A stretch of DNA of 64,000 nt from Streptomyces sp. NBC_01669 (GCF_026339735.1 NZ_JAPEQG010000001.1:4774001-4838000); one strand, 5' to 3'. Positions 1 to 7,914 are shown, counted from the first letter of the stretch. Translations and numbers: made by a program. Notes: generated by a model from the letters alone, not told the origin.

Positions 1-1087
1 CGTCCCGGGGGATCAGCAGGTTCTGCGGGGTGGTGCACATCTGGCCGCTGTACAGGGAGAGGGAGAACGCCAGGTTGGACAGCATGCCGCGGTAGTCGTC
101 GGTGGAGTCGACGACGATCGTGTTGACCCCCGCCTTCTCCGTGTAGACCTGTGCCTGGCGGGCGTTGGCCTCCAGCCAGTCACCGAAGGCGGTGGACCCG
201 GTGTAGTCGATGATCTTGATCTCGGGGCGGACCGCCAAGGCCTTGGCGATGCCCTCGCCCGGACGCTCGGCGGCCAGACAGACGAGATTGGGGTCGAAGC
301 CGGCCTCGCTCAGTACCTCGCGGGCCACCTGCACCGTGAGCGCCAGGGGGAGCACGGCGCGCGGGTGCGGCTTCACCAGGACGGGATTGCCGGTGGCCAG
401 AGAGGCGAACAGTCCCGGATAGCCGTTCCACGTGGGGAAGGTGTTGCAGCCGATCAGCAGCGCGATGCCGCGGCCCGCCGCGATGTACGTCTTGTGCAGC
501 TGCAGCGGATCGCGCTTTCCCTGCGGCTTGGACCAGTCCGCCGTCCGCGGGGTGCGGATCTGCTCCTCGTAGGCATAAGCCACCGCCTCCAGGCCGCGGT
601 CCTGGGCATGCGGGCCGCCCGCCTGGAACGCCATCATGAAGGCCTGACCGCTGGTGTGCATCACGGCGTGCCCGAACTCATGGGTGCGGGCGCTGATCCG
701 CGCCAGGATCTCCAGACAGACCAGCGCCCTGGTCTCGGGCCCCGCCTCGCGCCACGCCGCCATTCCCGCGCGCATCGCCGGAAGCAGCACATCGAGGTCG
801 GCGTGCGGGTACTCGACGCCGAGCTCCGGTCCGTAGGGCGAGATCTCGCCGCCCGTCCAGCCGTCGGTGCCCGGCTGGCCGAGGTCGAGCCGGGTGTGCA
901 GCACGGCGTCGAAGGCGGCCTTGCCCTCGGCGGCGCTCAGACTGCCCGGTGCGCCGCCCTCGCCGTACGCCTTCGGGTGCTCGGGATGCGGGGACCAGTA
1001 CGCGCGCGTGTGGATCGCGTCGAGGGTCTGGTCGAGCGTGGGGCGGTGCTTCTCGGACAGCAGGTGCGGGGAGAGCTCGGCGGCCAT
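1..1087 (-). CDS. paaN: Phenylacetic acid degradation protein PaaN, aldehyde dehydrogenase family (3' end beyond window)
   Basis: Aldehyde-dehydrogenase-fold enzyme of the PaaN family, linked to cytoplasmic phenylacetate breakdown. The visible 362 residues start MAAELSPHLLSEKH and include the family's early YWSPHPEHP segment. ALDH signatures follow: VKPHP, TGSTAFG, catalytic Glu in EKAGVN near residue 317 and catalytic Cys in SGQMCTTPQN near residue 351. The family is about 550 residues long, so the C-terminal third lies outside the window. The ATG at 1087 faces the divergent TetR gene across about 120 bp containing a palindrome, which suggests repression by that regulator. The PaaN assignment rests on these motifs; the exact aldehyde substrate is not evident. 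Confidence 0.88.
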   Translation of the reverse strand, partial: MAAELSPHLLSEKHRPTLDQTLDAIHTRAYWSPHPEHPKAYGEGGAPGSLSAAEGKAAFDAVLHTRLDLGQPGTDGWTGGEISPYGPELGVEYPHADLDVLLPAMRAGMAAWREAGPETRALVCLEILARISARTHEFGHAVMHTSGQAFMMAFQAGGPHAQDRGLEAVAYAYEEQIRTPRTADWSKPQGKRDPLQLHKTYIAAGRGIALLIGCNTFPTWNGYPGLFASLATGNPVLVKPHPRAVLPLALTVQVAREVLSEAGFDPNLVCLAAERPGEGIAKALAVRPEIKIIDYTGSTAFGDWLEANARQAQVYTEKAGVNTIVVDSTDDYRGMLSNLAFSLSLYSGQMCTTPQNLLIPRD

Positions 1088-1141
1088 GACGGACCAACTC
1101 CTCATCGAGCTGGGCAGGAACGGGCGGACAGAGTTAGAGTA

Positions 1142-1155
1142 ACCGAACGATCGGT
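1142..1155. promoter_or_regulatory. Candidate TetR (PaaR-like) operator
   Basis: ACCGAACGATCGGT is a near-perfect 14-bp dyad in the paaN/TetR intergenic region. It fits ACCG-nn-CG-nn-CGGT, which is, as I recall it, the core recognised by actinobacterial PaaR repressors. An almost identical copy lies at 3264-3277 in front of bkdR. The role as operator is inferred from position and symmetry. Confidence 0.6.
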
Positions 1156-1179
1156 CGGGACAAGGGGCCCCACGAAACC

Positions 1180-1188
1180 TGTGGACAA
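1180..1188 (-). other. DnaA-box-like sequence TTGTCCACA (reverse strand)
   Basis: TGTGGACAA on the plus strand is an exact match to the Streptomyces DnaA box on the minus strand. It forms part of the 11-mer CCTGTGGACAA, which recurs upstream of bkdR (3221-3231, minus strand). It lies 24 bp from the ACCGAACGATCGGT dyad. It could be a DnaA site or part of a composite regulator site. Confidence 0.45.
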
Positions 1189-1210
1189 CTCGTAGGGGAG
1201 GATCGCGGAC

Positions 1211-1804
1211 ATGACCACGGCCAAGCGGGACACGTACACCCCGGAGACTCTCCTCACCGTCGCCGTCCGTGTCTTCAACGAGCGCGGTTACGACGGCACG
1301 TCCATGGAGCACCTGTCCAAGGCGGCGGGCATCTCCAAATCGTCCATCTACCACCACGTCGCGGGCAAGGAAGAGCTGCTGCGGCGCGCGGTCAGCCGGG
1401 CACTGGAAGGGCTCTTCGGGATTCTCGACGAGCCGGGTGCGACGCGGGGGCGCGCGATCGAGCGGGTCGAGTACGTCACGCGACGTACCGTCGAGGTGCT
1501 GATAGCCGAACTGCCCTACGTCACGCTGTTGCTGCGTGTACGGGGCAATACGAAGGCCGAGCGCTGGGCCATGGAGCGTCGGCGTGAGTTCGACCAGCGG
1601 GTGGCCGAACTGCTGAAGGCGGCCGTCGCGGACGGCGATCTCCGCTCCGACGTGGACATACGGCTGGCGACGAGGCTGCTCTTCGGAATGGTCAACTCTC
1701 TGGTGGAGTGGTACCGGCCGCAGCCGGGCGGCGACGCCGAGGGGGAGCAGCTGGCGGACACGGTCGTCCAGCTGGCCTTCGAGGGGATGCGTTCCGACCG
1801 CTGA
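1211..1804 (+). CDS. TetR/AcrR family transcriptional regulator, probable PaaR-like repressor
   Basis: A 197-residue TetR-type repressor. The N-terminal helix-turn-helix reads EHLSKAAGISKSSIYHHVAGKE at about residues 35-56 (key elements AAGISKSSIYHH), followed by an all-helical ligand domain with a typical TetR C-terminal dimer region. The ATG at 1211 follows a purine-rich GGGGAGG about 9 bp upstream. Its divergence from paaN and the dyad between them suggest that it represses paaN and itself, probably relieved by phenylacetyl-CoA or a related acyl-CoA. A second copy of the dyad near bkdR suggests a wider regulon. The effector is inferred from family context only. Confidence 0.85.
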   Translation: MTTAKRDTYTPETLLTVAVRVFNERGYDGTSMEHLSKAAGISKSSIYHHVAGKEELLRRAVSRALEGLFGILDEPGATRGRAIERVEYVTRRTVEVLIAELPYVTLLLRVRGNTKAERWAMERRREFDQRVAELLKAAVADGDLRSDVDIRLATRLLFGMVNSLVEWYRPQPGGDAEGEQLADTVVQLAFEGMRSDR

Positions 1805-1845
1805 AACGTTGACGGCAGGACAGGTCAAGACCACCATCCTTCGGC

Positions 1846-2634
1846 ATGGCCGCCGTCCTTCCTGTTCCCGGGTTCCTGTGCGCTGTCACGTTGCTTGTCG
1901 CCGTGTCGCTGACCGGCTGCGGAGGGGGCGGCAGCGGCGGCACCGGTGGTAGCGGTGCCGAGAAGGGGGCGGACGCGAGTGAGGAGGCCCGGCGGCCTGA
2001 CGACTTCGGCTGTCTGACATCGGCCGAGGCCGAGGCGGCGTCCATCACCTTCAAGTCCGCTGACTCCACCGAGACCGGCGGCTATATGCCCGGCGGTGCG
2101 AGCGGCGTCGGGACAGGCGCGGGGATCGTACTGGCCCACCAGTCCGACGGCACCGCCTGCCAGTGGAAGGACAAGGCCGATGAGCTGCACCGGGCCGGCT
2201 ATCGGGTGCTCGCGGTCAATTCGGCGGGCCAGGAGGTCTCCGAGATCGTCGGAGCGGCCGGGTATCTGCGCGGCAAGGGCGCGAAGAAGCTGCTGCTGAT
2301 GGGGGCATCCAAGGGGGGTACCGCCGTACTCACCGCGGCGCCGGAACTGGAGCCGCAGCCGGACGCGGTGGTCTCGCTCTCCGCGCCGACGCTCTACTCC
2401 GGAATGAACGCGCTGGGCGCCGTGCCCAAGCTGACCGCGCCGGTGCTCTACATGGCCGCCGAGTACGACGACTACTTCGGGGACGACGCGAAGACGCTGA
2501 ACCGGGCGAGTACCAAGGCGGCGGAGCACAAGCTGATCTACGTCAAGGGCGGCGGCGAGCACGGAGTGGCGTTGCTCGACAGCCAGGAGAACTGGGCCGC
2601 GGTACAGGCGTTCCTCAAGAAGTACGGTTCGTGA
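1846..2634 (+). CDS. Secreted lipoprotein, alpha/beta-hydrolase fold
   Basis: A 262-residue predicted lipoprotein. The signal peptide ends in lipobox LTGC at about residues 22-25, followed by a Gly/Ser-rich linker. The rest resembles a compact alpha/beta hydrolase: LAHQSDG strand-turn, nucleophile elbow GASKGG (G-x-S-x-G), an acidic YDDYFGDDAK segment and a terminal His in GGGEHGV that could complete the triad. It would act on the outer face of the membrane; the substrate is unknown. It lies downstream of the TetR gene on the same strand and is convergent with bkdR, only 6 bp away, leaving no room for a separate terminator. Confidence 0.75.
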   Translation: MAAVLPVPGFLCAVTLLVAVSLTGCGGGGSGGTGGSGAEKGADASEEARRPDDFGCLTSAEAEAASITFKSADSTETGGYMPGGASGVGTGAGIVLAHQSDGTACQWKDKADELHRAGYRVLAVNSAGQEVSEIVGAAGYLRGKGAKKLLLMGASKGGTAVLTAAPELEPQPDAVVSLSAPTLYSGMNALGAVPKLTAPVLYMAAEYDDYFGDDAKTLNRASTKAAEHKLIYVKGGGEHGVALLDSQENWAAVQAFLKKYGS

Positions 2635-2640
2635 GAGGCC

Positions 2641-3162
2641 TTAGGTCAGCTCGGTGGGGCGCTCGGGGCCCGGAGCCAGGTCTGTCTCCTCGAACACCAG
2701 CAGCGTGCGGGTGGAGAGCACCTCGGGGATGGCCTGGATCCTGGTCAGGACGAGTTCGCGCAGCGACCGGTTGTCCGGTGTGTGCACGAGCAGCAGTACG
2801 TCGAAATCGCCGCTGACCAGTGCGATGTGGGTAGCCCCCGGCAGGGCCTGGAGCTGCTCGCGCACCGTTCGCCAGGTGTTCTGGACGATCTTGAGCGTGA
2901 TGTACGCGGAGGCGCCCTGCCCCGCCCGCTCATGGTCCACCCGCGCGCTGAAGCCGCGGATCACTCCGTCGTCGATGAGCCGGTTGATCCGGGCGTAGGC
3001 GTTGGCGCGCGAGACATGGACGCGGTCGGCCACCGACCGTATCGAGGCACGGCCGTCTGTCTGGAGCAGTCGGAGGATGTCGCGGTCGATGGCGTCGAGG
3101 GGCCGCGCGGGCGGAACCCGGCCGGGGTCCTCGGCTCCGTCGGCCATTTGTTCAGCTGCCAT
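2641..3162 (-). CDS. bkdR: Lrp/AsnC family regulator BkdR
   Basis: A 173-residue Lrp/AsnC-type regulator. It has an N-terminal winged HTH (ASIRSVADRVHVSRANAY core, about residues 40-58) and a C-terminal RAM ligand domain containing SGDFDVLLLV. I chose the ATG at 3162 (MAAEQMADG); a shorter start at 3147 is possible, while longer versions run into the operator region. It is divergent from the E1alpha gene, the arrangement of the described S. coelicolor bkdR, which controls the adjacent branched-chain dehydrogenase operon. The effector is probably a branched-chain amino acid or its oxoacid. A repeat array in the 248-bp divergent region is the probable target. Confidence 0.87.
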   Translation of the reverse strand: MAAEQMADGAEDPGRVPPARPLDAIDRDILRLLQTDGRASIRSVADRVHVSRANAYARINRLIDDGVIRGFSARVDHERAGQGASAYITLKIVQNTWRTVREQLQALPGATHIALVSGDFDVLLLVHTPDNRSLRELVLTRIQAIPEVLSTRTLLVFEETDLAPGPERPTELT

Positions 3163-3207
3163 GTCCCCGTGCCTCCCTGCCCTGGACGACCTGCCCCTAT
3201 CCCAGGC

Positions 3208-3229
3208 TGTGGAGAACCGTTTGTCCACA
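3208..3229. other. Two DnaA-box-like sequences in inverted orientation
   Basis: TGTGGAGAA (3208-3216, one mismatch to the reverse-strand box) is followed 4 bp later by TTGTCCACA (3221-3229, perfect). Both lie upstream of bkdR. The second is part of the CCTGTGGACAA 11-mer shared with the paaN region. DnaA binding is plausible near an origin but unproven. Confidence 0.4.
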
Positions 3230-3263
3230 GGCTGACGGTGCCTGTAGCCAAAATGCGTTCGCG

Positions 3264-3277
3264 ACCGAACAATCGGT
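3264..3277. promoter_or_regulatory. Second candidate PaaR-like TetR operator, upstream of bkdR/bkd
   Basis: ACCGAACAATCGGT matches 13 of 14 bases of the paaN/TetR dyad at 1142-1155 and keeps the ACCG...CGGT half-sites. It sits between bkdR and the E1alpha gene, upstream of the CTCGATA repeats. This suggests that the neighbouring TetR protein may also bind here; the inference is from sequence identity alone. Confidence 0.5.
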
Positions 3278-3311
3278 AGGTGAGGCGCACCACACCGCGC
3301 CTCGGCGCGTG

Positions 3312-3395
3312 CTCGACATTTCGACATATTCAGCCACCCCTCGATATCGGGTGATCCCTCGATATCGCCAGATGCCGCTCGATACCCCTCGATGC
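3312..3395 (+). repeat. Phased CTCGATA-type repeat array, candidate BkdR operator
   Basis: The element recurs as CTCGACAT (3312), CTCGATATCG (3340-3349), CTCGATATCG (3358-3367), CTCGATAC (3378) and CTCGATGC (3388). The two central copies are identical 10-mers carrying the CGATATCG palindrome. Start-to-start spacings are 28, 18, 20 and 10 bp, roughly helical multiples, as expected for octameric Lrp-family proteins wrapping DNA. The array ends just before the E1alpha ribosome binding site. Confidence 0.6.
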
Positions 3396-3410
3396 CAGGA
3401 GGTGCTCGTC

Positions 3411-4583
3411 ATGACGGTCCAAGAGCTGCCCGGCGCGGCCGCTTACCGGCCCACGCCGCCCCCGGCCTGGAAGCCGCTCACCGACCCCGCGCCGCTGCTC
3501 CCGGACCCCGAGCCGTACCGCGTGCTCGGTACGGACGCCGCGGCCGACGCAGACCCGGAGCTGCTCCTGCGGCTCTACGCCGAGCTGGTGCGCGGCCGGC
3601 GGTACAACGCACAGGCGACTGCCCTCACCAAGCAGGGCCGACTTGCCGTCTACCCCTCCAGCACCGGGCAGGAGGCCTGCGAGATAGCGGCGGCGCTGGT
3701 GCTGGAAGAGCGTGACTGGCTCTTTCCCAGCTACCGCGACACCCTCGCGGCGGTCGCGCGCGGTCTCGATCCGGTCGAGGCACTGACTCTGCTGCGCGGC
3801 GACCGGCACACCGGTTACGACCCGCGCGAGCACCGCATCGCCCCGCTCTGCACGCCGCTCGCTACCCAGCTCCCGCACGCCGTGGGCCTGGCGCACGCGG
3901 CGCGGCTGGCGGGTGACGACGTGGTCGCGCTCGCCATGGTCGGCGACGGCGGCACCAGCGAGGGTGACTTCCACGAGGCGCTGAATTTCGCGGCCGTCTG
4001 GCGGGCCCCCGTGGTCTTCCTGGTCCAGAACAACGGCTTTGCCATCTCCGTGCCCCTGGCCAAGCAGACGGCGGCGCCGTCGCTGGCGCACAAGGCGGTG
4101 GGGTACGGGATGCCGGGCCGGCTGGTCGACGGCAATGACGCGGCCGCGGTGCACCAAGTGCTCGGCGAGGCAGTGGCGCGGGCGAGGGCCGGAGGCGGTC
4201 CGACGCTTGTCGAGGCTGTGACGTACCGGATGGACGCCCATACGAACGCCGACGACGCCACGCGCTACCGCGTCGACAGCGAGGTGGAGGCGTGGCGGGC
4301 GCACGACCCGATTCAGCTTCTTGAGCGGGAGCTGACCGGTCGCGGGCTGCTTGCCGAAGACGGCATCGAGGAGGCGCGCGCGGCCGCGGAGCGGATGGCC
4401 GCCGGGCTCCGCGAGCGGATGAACGCCGATCCGGTGCTCGATCCGATGGACCTCTTCACCCATGTGTATGCGGAACAGACCACGCAACTGCGGGAGCAGG
4501 CGGCCCGGTTGCAGGTTGAGCTCGACGCCGAGCAGGACCACCACGGCCAGAGCGGCCCACGTGGTGCGGAGGGAGGGCGATGA
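3411..4583 (+). CDS. bkdA: Branched-chain 2-oxoacid dehydrogenase E1 alpha subunit (cluster next to bkdR)
   Basis: Thiamine-diphosphate-binding alpha subunit (390 aa) of the E1 decarboxylase acting on valine-, leucine- and isoleucine-derived 2-oxoacids. The ThDP motif is visible as GDGGTSEGD at about residues 181-189, ending in QNNGFAIS near 205. It also has the substrate-channel segment STGQEACEIAAA and phospho-loop-like YRMDAHTNADD. The ATG at 3411 follows a perfect AGGAGG 8 bp upstream; an upstream in-frame extension through the repeat array is not credible. Its stop overlaps the next start by 4 bp (ATGA), showing translational coupling. Members of this family and the E1 alpha encoded at 24388 are paralogues. 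Confidence 0.93.
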   Translation: MTVQELPGAAAYRPTPPPAWKPLTDPAPLLPDPEPYRVLGTDAAADADPELLLRLYAELVRGRRYNAQATALTKQGRLAVYPSSTGQEACEIAAALVLEERDWLFPSYRDTLAAVARGLDPVEALTLLRGDRHTGYDPREHRIAPLCTPLATQLPHAVGLAHAARLAGDDVVALAMVGDGGTSEGDFHEALNFAAVWRAPVVFLVQNNGFAISVPLAKQTAAPSLAHKAVGYGMPGRLVDGNDAAAVHQVLGEAVARARAGGGPTLVEAVTYRMDAHTNADDATRYRVDSEVEAWRAHDPIQLLERELTGRGLLAEDGIEEARAAAERMAAGLRERMNADPVLDPMDLFTHVYAEQTTQLREQAARLQVELDAEQDHHGQSGPRGAEGGR

Positions 4584-5611
4584 CGACGGCGGCGGCCATG
4601 GCCGGCGAGCAGATGGAGAGGGCCAAGCCGGCCACCATGGCGCAGGCCCTGGGGCGTGCGCTGCGCGACTCGATGGCCGAGGACCCGACGGTGCATGTCC
4701 TCGGTGAGGATGTCGGCACGCTCGGCGGGGTCTTCCGGATCACCGACGGGCTGGCGAAGGAGTTCGGCGAGGACCGCTGTACGGACACGCCGCTGGCCGA
4801 GGCGGGCATCCTCGGGACGGCTGTCGGCATGGCGATGTACGGGCTGCGGCCCGTGGTGGAGATGCAGTTCGACGCGTTCGCCTACCCGGCGTTCGAGCAG
4901 CTCATCAGCCACGTCGCCAAGATGCGGAACCGGACCCGTGGTGCCATGCCGCTGCCGATCACGGTGCGGGTGCCGTACGGCGGCGGGATCGGCGGGGTCG
5001 AGCACCACAGCGACTCGTCCGAGGCTTACTACATGGCCACGCCCGGCCTGCATGTCGTCACACCCGCCACGGTCGACGACGCGTACGGGCTGCTGCGGGC
5101 CTCGATCGCCTCCGACGACCCGGTGGTCTTCCTGGAGCCGAAGCGGCTGTACTGGTCGAAGGCGGCCTGGTCGCCGGAGGCGCCGGTGGCCGTCGAGCCG
5201 ATCGGGCGGGCCGTCGTCCGCCGCCCCGGGCGCAGCGCGACGCTGATCACGTACGGGCCCTCCCTGCCCGTCTGCCTGGAGGCCGCGGAAGCGGCCGTCG
5301 AGGAGGGCTGGGACCTCGAAGTGGTCGATCTGCGCTCGCTCGTCCCGTTCGACGACGAGACGGTCGCCGCTTCGGTGCGGCGCACCGGTCGTGCGGTCGT
5401 CGTCCATGAGTCGTCCGGGTTCGGCGGCCCCGGCGGGGAGATCGCCGCCCGGATCACCGAGCGCTGCTTCCACCACCTGGAGGCGCCGGTGCTGCGGGTC
5501 GCCGGATTCGACATCCCCTATCCGCCGCCGATGCTGGAGCGCCACCATCTGCCGGGCGTGGACCGGGTGCTCGACGCGGTCGCGCGACTGCAGTGGGAGG
5601 CGGAGAGCTGA
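4580..5611 (+). CDS. bkdB: Branched-chain 2-oxoacid dehydrogenase E1 beta subunit (cluster next to bkdR)
   Basis: Transketolase-like beta subunit (343 aa) that completes the E1 heterotetramer. Typical signatures are GEDVGTLGGVFRITDGL, DTPLAEAGILGTAVG, the YGGGIGGVEHHSDSSEA loop and C-terminal VDLRSLVPFDDETV. The start ATG overlaps the E1 alpha stop (ATGA); a second ATG at 4598 is possible because the first residues are not conserved. The TGATG junction at 5609-5613 couples it to the E2 gene. It is closely similar in motif order to the product at 25539, so the two operons look like an old duplication within one chromosome region. Confidence 0.93.
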   Translation: MTTAAAMAGEQMERAKPATMAQALGRALRDSMAEDPTVHVLGEDVGTLGGVFRITDGLAKEFGEDRCTDTPLAEAGILGTAVGMAMYGLRPVVEMQFDAFAYPAFEQLISHVAKMRNRTRGAMPLPITVRVPYGGGIGGVEHHSDSSEAYYMATPGLHVVTPATVDDAYGLLRASIASDDPVVFLEPKRLYWSKAAWSPEAPVAVEPIGRAVVRRPGRSATLITYGPSLPVCLEAAEAAVEEGWDLEVVDLRSLVPFDDETVAASVRRTGRAVVVHESSGFGGPGGEIAARITERCFHHLEAPVLRVAGFDIPYPPPMLERHHLPGVDRVLDAVARLQWEAES

Positions 5612-6981
5612 TGCCCCAGGTGCTCGAATTCAAGCTGCCCGACCTCGGCGAAGGACTGACCGAGGCGGAGATCGTGCGCTGGCTGGTGGAGGTCGGCGAT
5701 GTGGTCGCCATCGACCAGCCGGTCGTCGAGGTCGAGACGGCCAAGGCGATGGTGGAGGTGCCGTGCCCCTACGGAGGTGTGGTGACCGCCAGGTTCGGCG
5801 AGGAGGGCGCGGAACTTCCGGTCGGGGCGCCGTTGTTGACGGTGGCGGTCGGGTCCACTGCGGGAGAATTCACCGCTGATGGGGCTGCGGAGGCCGAGTC
5901 GTCCGGCAACGTGCTGGTGGGGTACGGGACGGGAGCACCGGCGGCGCGTCGTCGGCGGGTTCGGCCCGAGGCGGTCTCCGGTGCGGGGTCTGTGACGGTT
6001 CCGGCCCCGGTGGCGGTCCCAGCGGCGGTTCCCGGTGAGGGACCGGGGCCGGTGGCGGTCATCTCGCCCTTGGTGCGGAAACTGGCGCGGCAGCATGATC
6101 TCGATCTGCGGCAGCTGACGGGGTCGGGGCCGGACGGTCTGATCCTTCGGTCCGATGTCGAATCCGCCATCAGGGCGGCGGCGAGCGCAACAGTGGAGTC
6201 GGCTCCCGTGTCCGCAGTCCCGGCGTCGGATTCGGTGTCGTTCCCGGCATCGATGGCCCCTTCGGCCGGCCGTGAGGTCGCCGGGGAGCGGATTCCGTTG
6301 CGCGGTGTACGGGGCGCGGTCGCCGACAAGTTGGCGCGCAGCCGGCGCGAGATACCCGACGCCACGTGCTGGGTCGACGCAGACGCCACCGAGCTGATGG
6401 CCGCGAGAGCCGCGATGAACGGCGCCGGCGGTCCGGCTGCCGGGCCGAAGGTGTCAGTGCTTGCTCTGCTCGCCCGTATCTGTACGGCGGCGCTGGCCCG
6501 GTTCCCCGAGCTCAACTCCACGGTGGACCTGGACGCGCGGGAGATCGTGCGGCTGCGCGACGTCCATCTGGGGTTCGCGGCCCAGACGGACCGGGGGCTG
6601 GTCGTCCCTGTCGTGCGGAATGCGCAGGACCGTAACGCGGAGTCGATCGGTGCCGAGATCGGCCGGCTGACCGAGGCTGCCCGGACGGGGAAGCTGACCC
6701 CGGCTGATCTGAGCGGCGGCACGTTCACGCTGAACAACTACGGGGTGTTCGGGGTCGACGGGTCGACGCCGATCATCAACCACCCGGAGGCGGCCATGCT
6801 GGGTGTCGGTCGCATCGTGGCCAAACCGTGGGTGCACCAAGGCGAGTTGGCCGTGCGCCAGGTCGTTCAGCTCTCGCTGACCTTCGACCACCGGGTCTGT
6901 GACGGCAGCACGGCAGGCGGATTCCTGCGATACGTGGCCGACTGCGTGGAACAGCCTGCGCTGCTTCTGCGCGCGTTGTAG
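5611..6981 (+). CDS. bkdC: Branched-chain 2-oxoacid dehydrogenase E2, dihydrolipoyl acyltransferase (cluster next to bkdR)
   Basis: The E2 core (456 aa) transfers the branched acyl group from lipoamide to CoA. It has a single N-terminal lipoyl domain with acceptor Lys in ETAKAMVEV near residue 45, and an Ala/Pro/Val-rich hinge. A peripheral-subunit-binding domain (SPLVRKLARQHDLDLRQLTG region, about 150-187) and a catalytic acyltransferase domain ending in the FDHRVCDG motif near residue 427 follow. The ATG at 5611 shares one base with the E1 beta stop, and a 6-residue-longer start within E1 beta is less likely. No lipoamide dehydrogenase follows, so E3 must come from another locus. Confidence 0.92.
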   Translation: MPQVLEFKLPDLGEGLTEAEIVRWLVEVGDVVAIDQPVVEVETAKAMVEVPCPYGGVVTARFGEEGAELPVGAPLLTVAVGSTAGEFTADGAAEAESSGNVLVGYGTGAPAARRRRVRPEAVSGAGSVTVPAPVAVPAAVPGEGPGPVAVISPLVRKLARQHDLDLRQLTGSGPDGLILRSDVESAIRAAASATVESAPVSAVPASDSVSFPASMAPSAGREVAGERIPLRGVRGAVADKLARSRREIPDATCWVDADATELMAARAAMNGAGGPAAGPKVSVLALLARICTAALARFPELNSTVDLDAREIVRLRDVHLGFAAQTDRGLVVPVVRNAQDRNAESIGAEIGRLTEAARTGKLTPADLSGGTFTLNNYGVFGVDGSTPIINHPEAAMLGVGRIVAKPWVHQGELAVRQVVQLSLTFDHRVCDGSTAGGFLRYVADCVEQPALLLRAL

Positions 6982-7031
6982 GAGAAGAAGAGAGGAAGCG
7001 GAGGAGGGCGAGGAGGAAGGGAACGGGGAGG
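6980..7031 (+). other. Purine-rich tract between the bkd operon and mobA
   Basis: Fifty-two bases contain only A and G except for three C residues (6999, 7009, 7025). The tract directly follows the E2 stop codon and replaces the hairpin terminator seen after most operons here. It has triplex-forming character and contains several GGAGG-like elements, but no gene starts immediately after it. The function is unknown. Confidence 0.5.
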
Positions 7032-7065
7032 TTCAACAGGAGCGTGTGGCACGCATACTCGGGGC

Positions 7066-7914
7066 ATGACCGCGTATGACGCCATCGTCCTTGCCGGAGG
7101 GGCCGCCAAACGCCTCGGGGGTGCCGACAAACCAGCCCTGCGGGTGGGGGGCCGGGCGCTGCTCGACCGGGTGCTCGCCGCCTGCGCCGACGCCGCAGCC
7201 ACCGTCGTGGTGGGCGGTCGGCGGCCCACCGTACGCCCAGTGACCTGGGCGTACGAAGAGCCGCAGGGCGGCGGGCCGTTGGCGGCGCTCGGCGCCGGGG
7301 TGCGGCTCACGACGGCCGGGCATCTGCTCGTGCTCTCCGCCGATCTGCCGTTCCTGGGGGAGAGCACGGTCAAGGAACTGCTGGCCGCAGCTGCTCACGG
7401 GGAGCGTGACGGGGCGCTGTGTGTCGATCAGGACGGGCGGGACCAGCCGCTGGTCGCCGTCTACCGTTCCGAGCCGCTCCGTCGCGAGCTGGCCCTGCTG
7501 ACCGCCGAGCACGGCAGCCTGGCCGGGCTCCCGCTGCGCCTGCTGACGCACGAACTGGACCTCGCCCGCGTCGAGGCCGGTCCGCTCGCCTCCTTCGACT
7601 GCGACACCTGGGAAGACATTGCCGCAGCCCGGGCCCGCATCAGAGAGCATGGGACCGTGCTGGACGAATGGATCACCGCAGTCAAGAACGAACTGGGCAT
7701 CGAACTCGACGTCGACACCGACGTCCTGCTCGACCTCGCCCGCGATGCCGCCCACGGTGTGGCCCGGCCCGCGGCGCCCCTGACGACCTTCCTGGTCGGG
7801 TACGCGGCGGCGAAGGCGAGCGGCGACGGCGGCGGGGCCGAGGCCGTGGCCGAAGCCGCCCGGAAGGCGGCCGCGCTTGCCCTTCGCTGGGCGGACGAGG
7901 CCGAGACGCCATGA
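7066..7914 (+). CDS. mobA: Molybdenum cofactor guanylyltransferase-like MobA with C-terminal helical domain (DUF6457-like)
   Basis: Nucleotidyltransferase (282 aa) that would link GMP, or a related nucleotide, to molybdopterin. The N-terminal Rossmann-like half shows the MobA signature LAGGAAKRLGGADKP at about residues 9-23 and the metal-binding LSADLPFL. The final 85 residues (from VLDEWITAVKNELGIELD) form a separate Asp/Ala-rich helical domain that I recognise as the DUF6457 type, often encoded next to or fused with actinobacterial MobA. It is coupled to moeA by an ATGA overlap, so it belongs to molybdenum cofactor synthesis. Confidence 0.85.
   Translation: MTAYDAIVLAGGAAKRLGGADKPALRVGGRALLDRVLAACADAAATVVVGGRRPTVRPVTWAYEEPQGGGPLAALGAGVRLTTAGHLLVLSADLPFLGESTVKELLAAAAHGERDGALCVDQDGRDQPLVAVYRSEPLRRELALLTAEHGSLAGLPLRLLTHELDLARVEAGPLASFDCDTWEDIAAARARIREHGTVLDEWITAVKNELGIELDVDTDVLLDLARDAAHGVARPAAPLTTFLVGYAAAKASGDGGGAEAVAEAARKAAALALRWADEAETP

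Noticed and set aside
7419..7910. Upstream extension of moeA to 7419
   Set aside because: It is out-of-phase mobA sequence. The ATGA overlap at 7911 marks the more likely start.
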